The notes under the pieces: generated by a model | What the model was told of the DNA's origin: nothing | Seen by the model: the letters and a program-made list of their open reading frames with translations, nothing else | The model's database searches: none | In this document: positions 11,901 through 24,174 of the stretch, piece by piece | Position numbering within the stretch: the first letter of the stretch is position 1 | Layout of the letters: each line of letters opens with the position of its first letter | Assembly (NCBI RefSeq): GCF_018691265.1 | Contig: NW_024881313.1 | Location: 41,863,897 to 41,927,896, forward strand | Direction: 5' to 3' | Source: Tyto alba | Taxonomy: Eukaryota > Chordata > Aves > Strigiformes > Tytonidae | Length of the DNA: 64,000 nt | Position numbers and translations under genes: made by a program

Positions 11901-14900
11901 AGTACCTGCTGTTGTTGGATATGTGTTGGTCATCTCCATGATAAGGTACTTTATTTTCTACCATTAGTGCCATTCTTCTTGTTGTTTCCACTGGTGAACA
12001 TCCACCTGTATCCATCTGTGGTTTTTTTCCCCTTTTCCCCCTGTCAGGACACAGTAGGCCTGTAAGGGACTTTGTTTTCCCTGTAACTGGATCATGCCTT
12101 TTTACAGCCTGCATAGGTCACTTCACTGGTAGCAAAAGTTGTCTGGTAGAAAAATGCATTCTATTTTGCATTGGAAATAAGTAGCCTAGGTTATAACATT
12201 TTATTTTATTACTTTAAGACACGTTAGGCTTGTTATTGGCATCTGATTTGGCTCTTTAACAACCACAGTGCTTGCTGCCTGCTGCAGCACAGTTACAAAC
12301 TTTGCCCGGTGCCTGCTACCTCTGGCTTTTCGATTCTGCCTGAGCTAGGGAAAGTCTGTTATAGAGATACCAGTACTAGTCTACCAATCATAACTTAAAT
12401 GAATTTAAGAACTGTGTTGTGCTGAGTCAGACCGAAGTATCCTGTCTCTGACTAGTAATGGATATATGGTAAAGGAACAGGAAAATGAAGCAAATGCTGA
12501 ATCATTTTTTTTCTTCCACATACCTTTTAAGTTTTTGTGGTCATCTAATTATGGAGTCAGCAGTTTGGAGTAAACAGTGTTAGAAATCTCCCAAATTCTT
12601 AGAAGTCTGCTGTTTCAATGCTGTTATCTTCATTGGAAGGAGTTCCAGTTTTCTGCGATTGACTTTTATGTGATTAAGTTTTCTGTCACTATTCTGCCCT
12701 TTTCTGTTCAGTTGAATGTTCTCTTGGATTCTGGGTCGAGGGAGAACTGTAGGACCATTCGCTTTGGCATGTTCCTAAATGTAATGTGTACCTATATCCT
12801 GCTTGCAGCTGTTGCTGAGTAAGGATATGTCTTTTAGAAAGGCAGTTTGGTAGTTCTTCTCATCAGGTTCCAAATGATAGAAAACTGAAGTACGGATGAG
12901 AGCTATTTGGCAGAGGGAGAGACCAGACAGAAAGGGGGTGACTGCAGATGCTTGGCAAAAGAAACTGGAAGTAAAGATAATGAGAATAATAACCTCCTAA
13001 GCAGGAAACGCTTTTGTGTTTTTTTCACTTGTGTTGGCACTTATGGATGGTGTTGGGTTCAAGATGACCACTGAGTGCCAGGCAGCAAATGTGGCAAAAG
13101 GCTTTTTTTAGTTGACATCTAGGAAAGTTTATTTCCTTTTCAGTTCTGACATCCCGCTCCATTTCTTTTTGTTCCTGTAACTATCACGTGCCATGTTCTC
13201 TATGCTGACTAACCTGTTAAGAACCCATTGATGTTAAAGTTAATGCAGAATATACCTTATAATGTATATTCCTGCAGAGTCCACAACCCTCGCTGGAATC
13301 AGAGGAGCTTATGTATTAAAACTCCTTTAGCTTTTTGATGAAAGGCAAGGTGTTAGCTTTAACCTTTGGTACTCTTAATAACTTAGAGCTCACTCCAGTG
13401 ATAAACTCACTTCTACTGTGGTATTGCTACAGTGGTTTCCGAAGAGAGTGCCTGGGCTAACACCTGGAATTTGCTTGTCTCCCCTTAAATTGAATAGCAT
13501 TCCAGGAACTTAGCTTTTCTATAAAGGTACAGTTGAAGGAACTGAATGGTTCATAATTTAAAATGTAAAGGATTAAAGAGTTCTGGTATTATACCATGGG
13601 AGTTATCCAGGTTTTTCATTTATACAGAAGTGTCATAAATGCATAGAAACAAGCAAATAACTACAACTTGCACGCTTTTTCTTCTAGCTCACAGTTACTG
13701 CTGTGTTCTCTATAATGCTTTCATAATGTAGAAACTAGTGGGTCTTGTTCAGGAAATGTAACTCAGAGGTCATCGAGTGAAGTACGCCTGATTTTTGTGC
13801 ATTGACAGCCTGAGATGCCCTTGTCAAATGTTTCTGACATTCACTGAGCAAGCATAAAAGTCACAGGGGTGTGGTCATTCTTGTACCTGGATATATTTAT
13901 AATAGCACTGTCATCTCAATGCTGGACAAGAGTTCCCCATATTTTGATTTTCCTTCCACTTATTTAAAAACTCTCTATTCATTGGTTCTAGTCTTTGAAA
14001 GACAAACTTCCTGTCCTTTCATTTATGGCCTTTGATAGTCCAACAGCCTTTACTGTTTTGAGCTCTTATCATAATGATGATGTCTGTGTGTTTGTCTATG
14101 GTAGTTGTCCAAAGCTAGGGATGGAAGCATTTCTCTTTGAATGTAACTATTACCTTGGCTTAAATGAAGCCCTTAGCTAGACTGGAGAATTTGCCTGCTC
14201 CAAGAAGGTCAGTTTCAGAGTCTAATTAACATTGTATGTAACACTTTTTACCCTGAAATTTGGCACGCATTCTCTGCCTGTGAATGAGTTTTAAAAATAA
14301 TTTGTTTAAAGGCAATTCAGCTCCTTTTGAGATCCTAAACTGCAGAGAGGAAAATACAATTTACCAATCATATATTTTTAAATTTATAGGCACAGCTGTT
14401 GCACTGGGGTGGGAAATCGTATAAACTTAACTTTTGATAAGCACGTGGCCTTTGGTTTGCAAATGTGCTTTTGATGATGTGAAAGAAATTTGACTTCATT
14501 GCAAGACATAACATTCAAAACCTATAAATTCATTATTTTTTAAGATTTAAACCAGTCATTTCCCCCTGGAAAAATATGAATGACTCATGGCAACTGCATA
14601 ATTTACAGTTAAAAGGTGATGTCTGGATGGAGAGCAAGATTTGTGTTTGCAGCTGTTAGGTCAGTGAGGAACGATTTTTAAATGTTACTTGTGGAAAATT
14701 TTTTTTAGGCTTTCCATTTCCATGATAGAGAAGGGACATACTGCAAGGTTACTTAAGGTTTTTTATTCTTGTTTTTTCTTCTTTGAGATCATAGGGAGAA
14801 TGATGTAGTAACTGAGCTGGCTGGTATGCTGATCTGATTCTGTGTGGACAGTGGTCAATAAGATTAGTTGAAAGAGAAAGTGCAAAGCTCATTCAATGTG

Positions 14901-14909
14901 TGGTGCATA
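8991..14909. other. Mostly single-copy DNA downstream of CpG island
   Basis: No coding exon is recognised. Minor features are a 24-base T run (11094-11117), a short agt/agc triplet run near 11732, a possible CR1 tail scrap near 10830-10875 and the ancient LINE piece listed separately at 12405. If the CpG island drives a + strand transcript, this would be intron. Confidence 0.5.
12405..12800 (-). mobile_element. Ancient amniote CR1/L3-type LINE remnant
   Basis: The + strand phrase gctgagtcagaccgaagtat followed by cctgtctctgac corresponds to the complement of a well-known amniote CR1/L3 tail (gacaggatactgggctagat type). The remainder is weakly similar. It is highly decayed. Confidence 0.45.
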
Positions 14910-15800
14910 GAATGACAGAATAGTTTGGGTTGGAAAGGACCTTCAAAGATCATCTAGTCCTGTTCCAGTGAGTGTCTCACCACCTTCATTGTAAAAAATG
15001 TCGTCTTTATGTCCCGTCTAAACCTACCCTCTTTCAGTTTAAAACCATTGCCCCTTAACCTGCTACTACAGGCACTGGTAAAAAGTCTCTCTCCATCTGT
15101 TTTATAAGCCCCCTTTAAATACTGAAAGGCTGCAATGAGGTCTCCCTGGAGCCTTCTCTTCTCCAGGCTGAACAACCCCAACTCTCTTATCTTTTCTTCA
15201 TAGGAGAGATGTTCCAGCCCTGTGATAATTTTAATGGCCCTCCTCTGGACCTGTCATTACAGGTTCATGTCTGTCTTGCACTGTGGACCTCAGAGATGGA
15301 TCCAGGTGGGGTCTCACAAGAGCAGAGTAGAGAGGAAGAATCCCCTCCCTTGACCTGCTGGACACACTTATCTTGATTCAGCCCAGGGTGCGGTTGACTT
15401 TCTGGGCTATGAGTGCACACTGCTGTTTCATGTCTAATTTTTCATCTACCATTATCCCCAAGTCCTTCTCCATAGGGCTGCTCTCAATCAATTCATCTCC
15501 CAGTCTCTACTGGTACTGGTGATTGCCCTGACGCAGGTGCAGGACCTTGCACTTGGCCTTGATGAACTTCATGAGGTTCACATGGACCCACCCCTCCAGC
15601 CTGTCAGGGTCCCTCTGGATGGCATCCCCTCCCTGTAGCCCATCAGCTGCAGCACTTGGCTTGATGTCATCTGCAAACGTGCTGAGGGTGCACTCCATCC
15701 AACTATCTATGTCGTTAAAAAAGATATTGATCAGTACAATTCCCAGTATGGACCCCTGAGGGACACCACTTGATACTGATCTCCATTTGTACATTGAGCT
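14910..15800 (-). mobile_element. CR1 LINE, 3' half (reverse transcriptase C-terminus and tail)
   Basis: The + strand starts with the complement of the CR1 tail (gaatagtttgggttggaaag at 14920). It runs through the C-terminal reverse-transcriptase region to about 15790. On the - strand, 15790 to 15510 translates as SSGVPQGSILG, then FADDIKPS (metal-binding FADD box), then KAKCKVLHL, all standard CR1 ORF2 motifs. Stop codons and frameshifts interrupt it. It abuts a CR1 piece in the opposite orientation at 15800. Confidence 0.93.
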
Positions 15801-16395
15801 GGCAGCTATTTAAAGACATTTTTCTTAGAGCACAGGAACTATTGATTCCCACTTTCAAGAAATCAGGCAAGGAAGGTGGGAAACCAGCATGACTGAGTAG
15901 GGACCTCCTGGTCATACCGAAACACAAGAGGGAAATGCATAGGCCGTGGAAGCAGGAACATGCATCCTGAGAAGAATATAGGAATAATGCCCAGGAGTGT
16001 AGAGATGGGATCAGGAAAGCTAAGGCACAACTGGAGTTAAATTTGGCAAGGGATGTGGAGAATAATAAGAAGGGCTTCTATAGGTACGCTAGTCAGGCAA
16101 GGAAAACAAAAGAGATTGTAACCCCCAATAAATGAGACAGGGAATCTGGTGACAACTGACATGGAGAAGGTTGAAGTACTCAGTGACTTTTTCCCTGCTC
16201 AGTTTTCACTGACCGTTGCTCTTCCCAAATCTCACAAGTCCCTGAATCTCAAGGCAGGGACTAGGGGAATGAAGTCCCACCCATCATAGGAGAAGATCAG
16301 GTTTGAGACCATCTGGGGAAATTGAACATACACAAGTCCATGGGACCTGATGAAATGCCTGTCAGGGTCCTGAGGGAACTGGCTGATGGTGAATC
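15800..16395 (+). mobile_element. CR1 LINE, inverted upstream ORF2 segment
   Basis: On the + strand, translated with frameshifts, it gives KAKAQLELNLARDVENNKKG then FYRYASQARKTK, and later SMGPDEMP and RVLRELADG, the CR1 ORF2 segment just before the reverse-transcriptase core. It lies head-to-head with the - strand CR1 piece at 14910-15800 and supplies the part of ORF2 upstream of what that piece contains. This is the arrangement left by 5' inversion (twin priming). Both parts are dead. Confidence 0.85.
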
Positions 16396-17019
16396 CATGT
16401 AATTCTGTGAATGTTTGTACTTCCATTGAATGTACTTAAACTTATCATCATCACGTTCACCTCTCAGCTTTGTTTAGTTCATTAAACATTTTGCATTATT
16501 TAGGTCTTTCATGGACAACTTTTTTCAGACTTCTGGATTGTACTTGGCACTTCTTTATTCAGTCTTCCAACAGTGACTTCTCTAGTGATTGAAGTATGTA
16601 GAGAAAATCATCCTACTGTCCTTGCTTCCTCCCGTTCATAAATCTAAGGGTTCCTTTGGCTCCCTTTGCCACAGTGTGGCACAGGGAATTCAGTCTGAGT
16701 TGTTTTCCTACTGTTATACCTACTTTTTTTTTTCACATTTTCCACTTTTCAAGACACAATCTGCTTTAGGGGGATGTTTTTCTTTCTTGTTCTTGGATTG
16801 TTCCTTGCCTTTAAACACACACTTTGAATGGATCCGTCTTAATAAGATGGCTTGATCCAACAGTTCTTTTCTGCACTCCAGTTCATTAGAGTTGACTTTG
16901 TATTAATTTCCATATGCTGAATGACACTGTTGAATGTTATCTGACTAGTTACTAACGCTTCCCATAAAGATGCCTTCACTTTTGACTACGTTTACTGTTT
17001 AATTTGTGACAGCAAATTG
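16396..17019. other. No recognised feature
   Basis: AT-rich sequence in which I recognise no gene or repeat. Confidence 0.4.
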
Positions 17020-18240
17020 GGGACATTAATGATATTTCATAGTGCTTATTTGTAATCAGAAAAAAAAATAGTCTAATAATACCCAGTTGTCTCTCTAGAA
17101 TGGTCTTTCAAATCCCTCATGATTAATGCTAGGCCATAAGCTGCCTTTCACAGAAGGATCCTATTAGTTTCCAGTAGAGCCTGGCTTTTGTTCTATGGGC
17201 TTTGTTCTTCACAAACTTTCTCATTGTTCTCTTAATATTGCATCTCTGGATATTCTTGTATGAATGAAAGTGTCTAGTCCAAGGGTATCTGTTTATGGTT
17301 TGTAAGTAATTCTGGTGCCATTTTTGTACTTGGTAGTCCAGATCTATCTGTGGAAGGAAGTAAACCGGTGGGGACTGCCAAAGAATGCCACCACAAGGTC
17401 TCCCTGAGATCCAGTGGTATGCATAGACCAGCTAGGGCCCAAGGCAGTGTGATGGAACATCTGCTGTCATAACTTGTCTATGGGCTATCTGGTACTTCTC
17501 TGCCATCTTCTGGAGTATATGGTGGTATGTGTCTCGTGGCCATTTGACGCGTAAAGATTTTGCTGTGTGGTTTGCAATGTCAAGAAAATTGGATGCTCCT
17601 TACTTAGTCGACCCCTTTCTTTGCATGTCTCTTGCCAAGTCCTATATCATTTAATGCCCCAGGCTAACTATTCTGCCTGAAAAAGATTTGTTGATTTTTT
17701 GAGTTTGTTGCCTTCTCTTTTTGTTGGTGGTCCTCTAGTTCCTCTGCTACAAGATAATGTACTTCTAGTTTTGTCTCAGTGCTAGTCTTAATTTTGTACA
17801 TTTCTCCCCTCCTCTGCAATATAAACAAGCACTCTTTTCCGGTTCTTCTTCATAAGAGCATTATTTTGAACCTAGTCTTTCCATATCTGTATCTTTATTA
17901 ATTCTGCTGTATACTTCTTAGAGACATGACCAGCACTGGCTGCAGTATGATAAAAGCAAGAGAGAACTGCTGACTGATATCATGTACTGTAATATCTTCT
18001 GTCAGGCTCTTCATAACTCCTTCAAATTTTATTTTCTGAGTGAATGCTTCTGTCAAGTGCTGCAGCCATCCTCATCTGTTAGTATATTTAACAATGTAAA
18101 TTGCACATGAAGTTGTAATTAGTGGAGTCCTGTCTTTTGTTCAGAGGATTGGTATCTAAGCATGCAGTTGCAGATAAGGAGTCAGCATGTCTTCTGTAGA
18201 GGCAAATGGTGCCCCATGGGTTCCTATTTTATTTTCTGTT
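17020..18240 (-). pseudogene. Decayed coding-like sequence, possible retroelement gag-like remnant
   Basis: On the - strand several long stretches read open in one frame with a protein-like composition. One runs from about 17610 to 17145 with a single TAG, including WPRDTYHHILQKMAEKYQIA and later WHQNYLQTINRYPW. Another, near 18060-17910, reads LTEAFTQKIKFEGVMKSLTE and ends in two adjacent stops. Frameshifts separate the pieces. I do not recognise the protein. A helical, lysine-rich character would suit an old endogenous-retrovirus gag-like gene, but a processed pseudogene is possible. It lies just left of a CR1 copy at 18425, and no LTRs were found around it. Confidence 0.35.
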
Positions 18241-18424
18241 GCATCCCTATTTCATTAGGATTAGAATTTTTTGATGGGTCACATGAATAAGAGTGGGCCT
18301 GTCAGCCTATTGTACTCCAGTGTTTTGAAAATGCTCTTAGCAAGGTTTCTGAAGACTGTAAAAGCTAATAAGGGAAGTGTAGAGTCAAAGGAAAATTCCT
18401 CATAAGCAGTAAGGAACAGTAGGA

Positions 18425-19180
18425 AAACACAGAATGGTTGAGGTTGGATGGGACCTCTGGAGGTCATCTTGTCCACCTTCCCTGCTCAAGCAGAGCTGCT
18501 TGCCCAGGACCATGTCCAGACAGCCTTTGAAGATCTCCAAGGTGGGAGACTCCACAACCTGTCTGGGCAACCTATTCTAGTGCTCAGTCACCCTCACCGT
18601 GAAACAGTGTTTGCTGATGTGCCAGGGGAACCTCCCGTGTGTCAGTTTGTGCCCGTTGCCTCTGGTCCTGTCACTGCACACCACTGAAAAGAGCCTGGCT
18701 CCGTCCTCTTTGCACTCTCCCTTCAGGTATTCATCTACATTAATAAGATCCCCTTGGAGCCTTTTCTTCTCCAGGCTAAACAGTCACAGTGCTCCTGGCC
18801 TTTGCTCATAGGAGAGATGTTCCGGTCCCCCTGCCAACTTCACAGCCCTTCACAGGACTCTCCAGGATGTCCATGTCTCTCTTACTGGCCAGGCCCAGCA
18901 CTGGCCACAACACTCCAGCTGTGGTCTCACTGGTGATGACTGGAGGGGAAGGATCACCTCCCTCAGCCTGCTGGCAATAGTTTGCCTCATGCAGCCCAGG
19001 ATAGCATGCACCTTCTCTGCAGTGAGGGCACACTGCTGGCTCGTGTTCAGCTTGGTGTCCACCAGGACCCTCATGTCCTTTTCTGACAAGCTGCTTTCCA
19101 GCTGGGTATGTTGGTGCCTGGGGTTGCTCCTCCCCAGGTGCAGGACTTTGCACTTCCCTTTGCTGAACCTCATGTGGCAA
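18425..19180 (-). mobile_element. CR1 LINE fragment, 3' part
   Basis: The + strand begins aacacagaatggttgaggtt (CR1 tail complement) and runs to about 19175. The - strand reads FSKGKCKVLHLGRSNPRH, then a stretch including LVDTKLNTSQQC and ending with PQLECC, the standard C-terminal CR1 ORF2. The frame is comparatively well preserved but truncated at the 5' end. Confidence 0.93.
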
Positions 19181-19479
19181 TGTAAGGGTATGTGGAAGGT
19201 GAGAGTACACCTCTTCTTCATTAAGTTTATGCAGTCAAGGATGTTCTCAGTGCAGAGGGGATGACAAGTAAGTGGGGGAAGTGCTAAAGAAAAACAGAGA
19301 GAAACAAACATGGTAGTCAAGGGATAATGGAGACAAAGACCAAAGTATACTTTCACTAACTGACAAGCCATTAAGAAACTATAGGCATACCTTTGGAGAG
19401 GACTAACCTGAACTAGTGGAATCCCTGGGCCCCGGAGCTGCTGAAGGTGGTGGCTGCAGGAGGACAAATAAATGTTCTG

Positions 19480-20160
19480 TTTCTGTAATAGGAGGAGTGC
19501 CTCCCTGGTTCCCCATTGGTGTTCAGTGTATGATGAATGATTTCTAAAGAGGTAAATAATGAAGCAACAAAATTAGCCAATAATATGACATTATTCAGTG
19601 CAGTAGAACCTAAACCTGTCTCAAGACTGGGGAAGAGTGTTTCAAAACTGTAATATAATATGGCAGAATAAATTTAAGGTTGATGAATTCGTACGTAAAG
19701 TATAGAGAGAAAATAAGCCTACCAGTTACACTGTTGTCAAAATTATCTCTTTTGGCTCAGGAAAGAAACCCTAGCATCTTTATAGATAGTTCTCTGCAAA
19801 CATGAGTTTAACAGTAGTGATTAAAATGGAAAATTCAATGTTAGGTATTATAGGAAAATAATTAACAAAATTGAAGTTATTGTTATAGTACTGTATATAT
19901 CTGTGGTTCACCTATGTCCTGAAGAATAAATGCAGTTCTGTATCCCTTAAGATGCAGTGACTAGTAGAACTAGAAGAATTCTAGAAGAAGTGATAGTGAG
20001 AGCTGGAGAGATTTCCATCAAAGGAAGTATGTGAGAATTCTTTAGAAAAATGATAGATGAAGATAACTGTGCTAGAGATCATCAGTCATCATGGAGGAAA
20101 GGCAAGTTACTATTTATAGATCATATGGACATGTGATAAAATTATCAGGCAACAGGCTTA
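19480..20160 (+). mobile_element. Very old CR1-like LINE remnant
   Basis: Weak similarity to the reverse-transcriptase core: a GGVPPWFP-like reading near 19495, then an ATKLANN-like reading near 19568 where FADDTKL is expected. It is decayed beyond confident classification. Confidence 0.35.
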
Positions 20161-23100
20161 AAACAAACAAAGGGCTGTAGTTTTTCTTCAGCTCATGCCA
20201 AATTAGATTGTAGCATTTACTACTAAAAGATGTTTCAGCTGCGTATCTCAGTGCAGATGGGTTCAAACACAGGTATTAGACAAGTCAGTTGCTGGCTATT
20301 GAACCTAGTAGTTCAGGCTCAGGATGTTAGTAAACTATGAAACAGGGAAGCTATAAAAGGGGAATATGTATATCTTGTTTTTCGCAGTAATAGTGTTGTG
20401 GTTATGATGCTCTAGTAAAAAAAGTTTAACGTACAGGAGTATGTTTATTAGAATACCTGACACAGTTGTAAAAAAAAAAAAAAAAAAAAAAAACCCCACA
20501 AGATTTTATTTTAAAAAAATCTTATTTCATATATTCTTTCTTTGAGCATGTGGTACTAACTGTTGGCTAAGTAGACCTTTGATCTGAGATCAGATGGTGT
20601 CAGAAATATGAATTTTTCCACAGTCTTTGTTAAAAGTCTGAGGATCTGACGGCTTCTTTTATTCCAGATGTCAGTCATTGTTGTTAAACAACTTTAAAGG
20701 AGGGAAGAAAAAAAAAAAAAAAAAAGATGTTAAATAGTTTAGCTGCGACTCTGTTCCCCATCTTTGACTTTGTTGTTTCTTTCGTGTATTAGCCCTCTGA
20801 ACTATATAGGGTTCCCATAACTGTACAAGTCTTCTGTACTGCTTTAAAATTGAATATAAAAATACTTTGTTTCTATTTACAGAGTGCTTTGGATGGCAAG
20901 AAAGGTGAAGATAGGAAAACTTTTTTTGAAAATCACATTTCACCAAAAGGAAGTAAAACTTTACGAGCCCAATTATGTTTTTCTTAGGAAGTCATGTAGT
21001 GGGTGTTCTGCATGATGTGGATAGGTGGGGTCCCTGGAAGCAGGTGGTAAGTTTAGGGTTTTCTTTGAGTTTCATGGAAGGATGAAGGTACCTTGGAGAT
21101 AAGCAGAACACAGATGTCTCAGATTATACCATCAAGTGGGTCTGGGTGCTACGGGATGGGAGAGTTCCAATTCTGGATTTACAAAATTGAGAGAAAAGTT
21201 TAATAGGAGAGTTATGCTGCTGTGTCATCAATGTTGTATGTATCAGAGCCCTTGACTTTTAATTTGAAAAACAAACCTAGCAAGTACCAAAAAAGAACAC
21301 TACTTAAGAGAGAAAATTAAAACGAAACCCTCTGAAATCTATCACTCAATTCAGATTAAAAGAGTGGGAAATTCTCAGATATTTTAGCAAGGATGTATCT
21401 GCACTTAATGCTACTCTGACAGCTTGTTGTTCAGATTGCACTGTAATATATGACTTGTCTTTTCTCTGCTTTCCCTCCTTGAACTGCTTCGTGGAGGCCT
21501 ATTCTACACATCGCATTTGGACTCCCTTGTGTTCCTTCTACTGCACAGAATGTTGTTCATGTGTACCACTGCTTCTTGCCATAGCTGAGAGCTAAATACT
21601 TCTTTGCAGAAGTATTGTAAAGACATCTGAGTGCATGTTGAAGTACTCAGCTCCAGGAAGAGTCAACAGGCAGAGAAGCAGTGGTGGGCTAGGAAGCAGT
21701 GCCTTGAAGATGGTAGGAAAATTAGGAAAATAATAAATGATAGAGGAAGGGGCAGGGAGCTCTGGTGAATTACCACAGTTCTGGAGGTGGGCTTGGGGTT
21801 TCTTTGGAGGTGAAATGCAGATTAGGAATTGAAAATCAGCCAGCTGCAGAGTGTGTAAAAAGTGTTGGGGAAAAGAGCTGTAAACATGGAAAGCTTTCTT
21901 TATCTAGGACAGCTTAAGTTCTTTTGCCTGCCTGCCTGCCTGCCGCCAACTCATGCTTCTGTTGAGAAAAAAAGTAGGATAATGAAATGGTGGGAAGTGG
22001 TTTCAGTTTGGGGAAAACTTTGTGGCTTCAGGAATGGAGCTGTATGTGCTGGCTGGGTGGAAGGAACCTGAGTTGACCTGAGAACTTGGCTTTTGGAGAT
22101 CTTCACTTTTTTTTATTGTTATGATACCAGAACTTGCAATTGCGGGGAGAAATACCATTACGCAGATTAGAACACACATTAATGTTATACATTGTCTTTA
22201 CGAAAGACATTTAACTCTTACTAAAAGTATTACAAGTTAAGGTGGGTATCATCTTACAGTTATGGTTATATTATGAAGTACTTGCTTATTTTCTCTGTAA
22301 GTGCTTCAGGTCGCTTCTTACAGACTTTCAGTCTAGCTCCATCAAGCACCTGTAGGTTATTGCCAGATTTTCCCAACTTTGCAGGTATGAATAGAATGGA
22401 TGGCAATTCTGCAGCAAAATTGGAGGCAGCTACTCAGTTGTGCTGACATAGCTAGGCCTTGAGCTGCATGCTTATGAAGGGACCATGCCTGGACTCTACT
22501 TCCATCTCTCTCGTCTTTATCCTGCTCAGACAAACATCCTCAGTGGGTTCTTATTTGAATGCTGATCCTGTGTGGACAACACGTGTGTGAACATGTCTTC
22601 CCTGAGTGGCTGTTGCCACCCCACAGTTTCTCAATTGTGTTCTGCCATTCAGCAGGGGAATAGCTCCGAGGAAGCTCTTGCATGGTATATGGCAGAGGCC
22701 ACAGAGAGTCTGACTGTCTATCCTCTCATCCCGTCATCACATAGCACTGGTGTCATCTAATACAACTTGTCTCTTAACTCTGTCCTGCAACTGTTTTTCC
22801 TTCTCCATAGTCACTGACAGTGCTGTCATAGATTTTTTTTTTTTTCTTTTGCCAGATCTGTGCTCCATCTTAACTTCTTGTTCCAGTAACTTCCTTGTAC
22901 CTTTTTTGTGGGCTTCCTATGTCACTTTCTAGTAAATCCTGTCTATACATCTTTTAAACCTTCCTTGATCCCCTCTCCTTATCTGGTCTTACTGTGCTTT
23001 TCTCCCCATCTTCATGTTTTGTACTGACTCTATTTTTTCCTAAAGTTCTGTTGCTATTTCCCTTCCTCCTATTTTAGCCCTTACACCTGTGTTTTGGCTT

Positions 23101-23318
23101 TGTTCTTCATGGCTGTTTCTGGGTACCAGGATAACCTTGCTGCTGCAGTAGTATGAATTGGCTGCTTGTACCGGGTTGTCCCTGATTCATGCACCCACTT
23201 TAGCTCTTGCTTTGCATAAGCAGTTTAGGTGCGTTGTTACTTCCATGTTTCTGGAGACCTTTTTAGGTTTCTTGCTTCCCAGGTGTGTACATCCCATGCA
23301 GCAAGAGGTCTGCCTACT
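20161..23318. other. Single-copy DNA with simple repeats
   Basis: No gene recognised. A 24-base A run lies at 20470-20493, a shorter A run near 20708-20725 and a five-unit cctg repeat at about 21925-21945. Confidence 0.5.
20470..20493. repeat. A(24) homopolymer
   Basis: An uninterrupted run of A. Comparable T runs lie at 4353-4375, 11094-11117, 34051-34070, 41240-41258 and 52644-52666. Confidence 0.95.
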
Positions 23319-24174
23319 TGTCCTGGGTTGAGTGAGTGGTGGAGTTTTTTGGTGGCAGGGGAGGGGGCTATCGGGGCGGCCCCCTGTGAGAAGCTTCTCG
23401 AAAATCCCCCAGCTCCAAGCCAGCTCCACTTCTGTTTGGGAAATTGAGCCAATCGGCTGCGCCTCTGCGATAACGTATTTAAGAAGGGACGTGGTGACGT
23501 GCAGTCGGATTTGTGAGGAGGAGTTGCTGCAGCTGCATGAACACCAAGGTCAGTGGGGGAACGGAGGAAGAAAGGAGGGGGGAGGTGTGCCGGAGCAGAG
23601 ACCCCCCTGTATCCTGTGGTGAGACGGCAGGGCGGCCCCCCCTGCCACCCATGGAGATCTACGGTGGAGCAGACATTGATTTGTGGCCTGTTGCTCCTGC
23701 TTGGAATAATCAAGGTTCTGTGCCCGAAGAAGGCCGGGGTCTCATGGGAAAAGGCAGCCCCGCTGCTGTAATTCAGTGCTGGGAGGATTGCAGCATGCGG
23801 GGGAGTCCCACGCCGGAGCAGCTCGGGAAGGGCTGCACTCGTGGGAGGGAATCCAGTCGGAGGAAGTTAGTGACCCATGACGGAGCAGTGTGGGGAACGC
23901 TGCGGCCCGTGGGAAGGTGTTCTCAAAATGTGGCAATGCTTCTCACTGTCCTACTCTGTTATGTGTTGTTACTGTCTGTAATAAATGTATGTTCTTTTTT
24001 TTCTTCCCCTAACGAGTCTGCCTTTTGCTTGTGATCATAAAAGGGGGATTTTTCCCCATCCCAGTCCTATCTCGAACCCCAAGCCTGGCTCTCTGTCCCT
24101 TCTCCTTGCCGGAGGGGAAGGGAGAGAGAGCTGCTGCATCGTGGTTGGCTGCCAGTCAGGCCCAAACCACGACA
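23319..24174 (+). mobile_element. Solo LTR, avian ERVL-like family A
   Basis: The 856-bp element begins tgtcctgggttgagtgagtg and ends aaaccacgaca. It is flanked on both sides by the 5-bp direct repeat ctact (23314-23318 and 24175-24179), the target-site duplication. A polyadenylation signal aataaa lies at 23980-23985 and a TATA-like tatttaag near 23475. There is no internal viral sequence, so it is a solo LTR left by LTR-LTR recombination. Five-base duplications are typical of ERVL-type integration. A related longer copy lies inverted at 26551-27623. Relative to that copy, about 220 bp before the polyadenylation signal are absent here. Open frames inside are not genes. Confidence 0.92.

Noticed and set aside
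23513..24034. 173-codon open frame as a host gene
   Set aside because: It lies wholly within a solo LTR bounded by a 5-bp target duplication.
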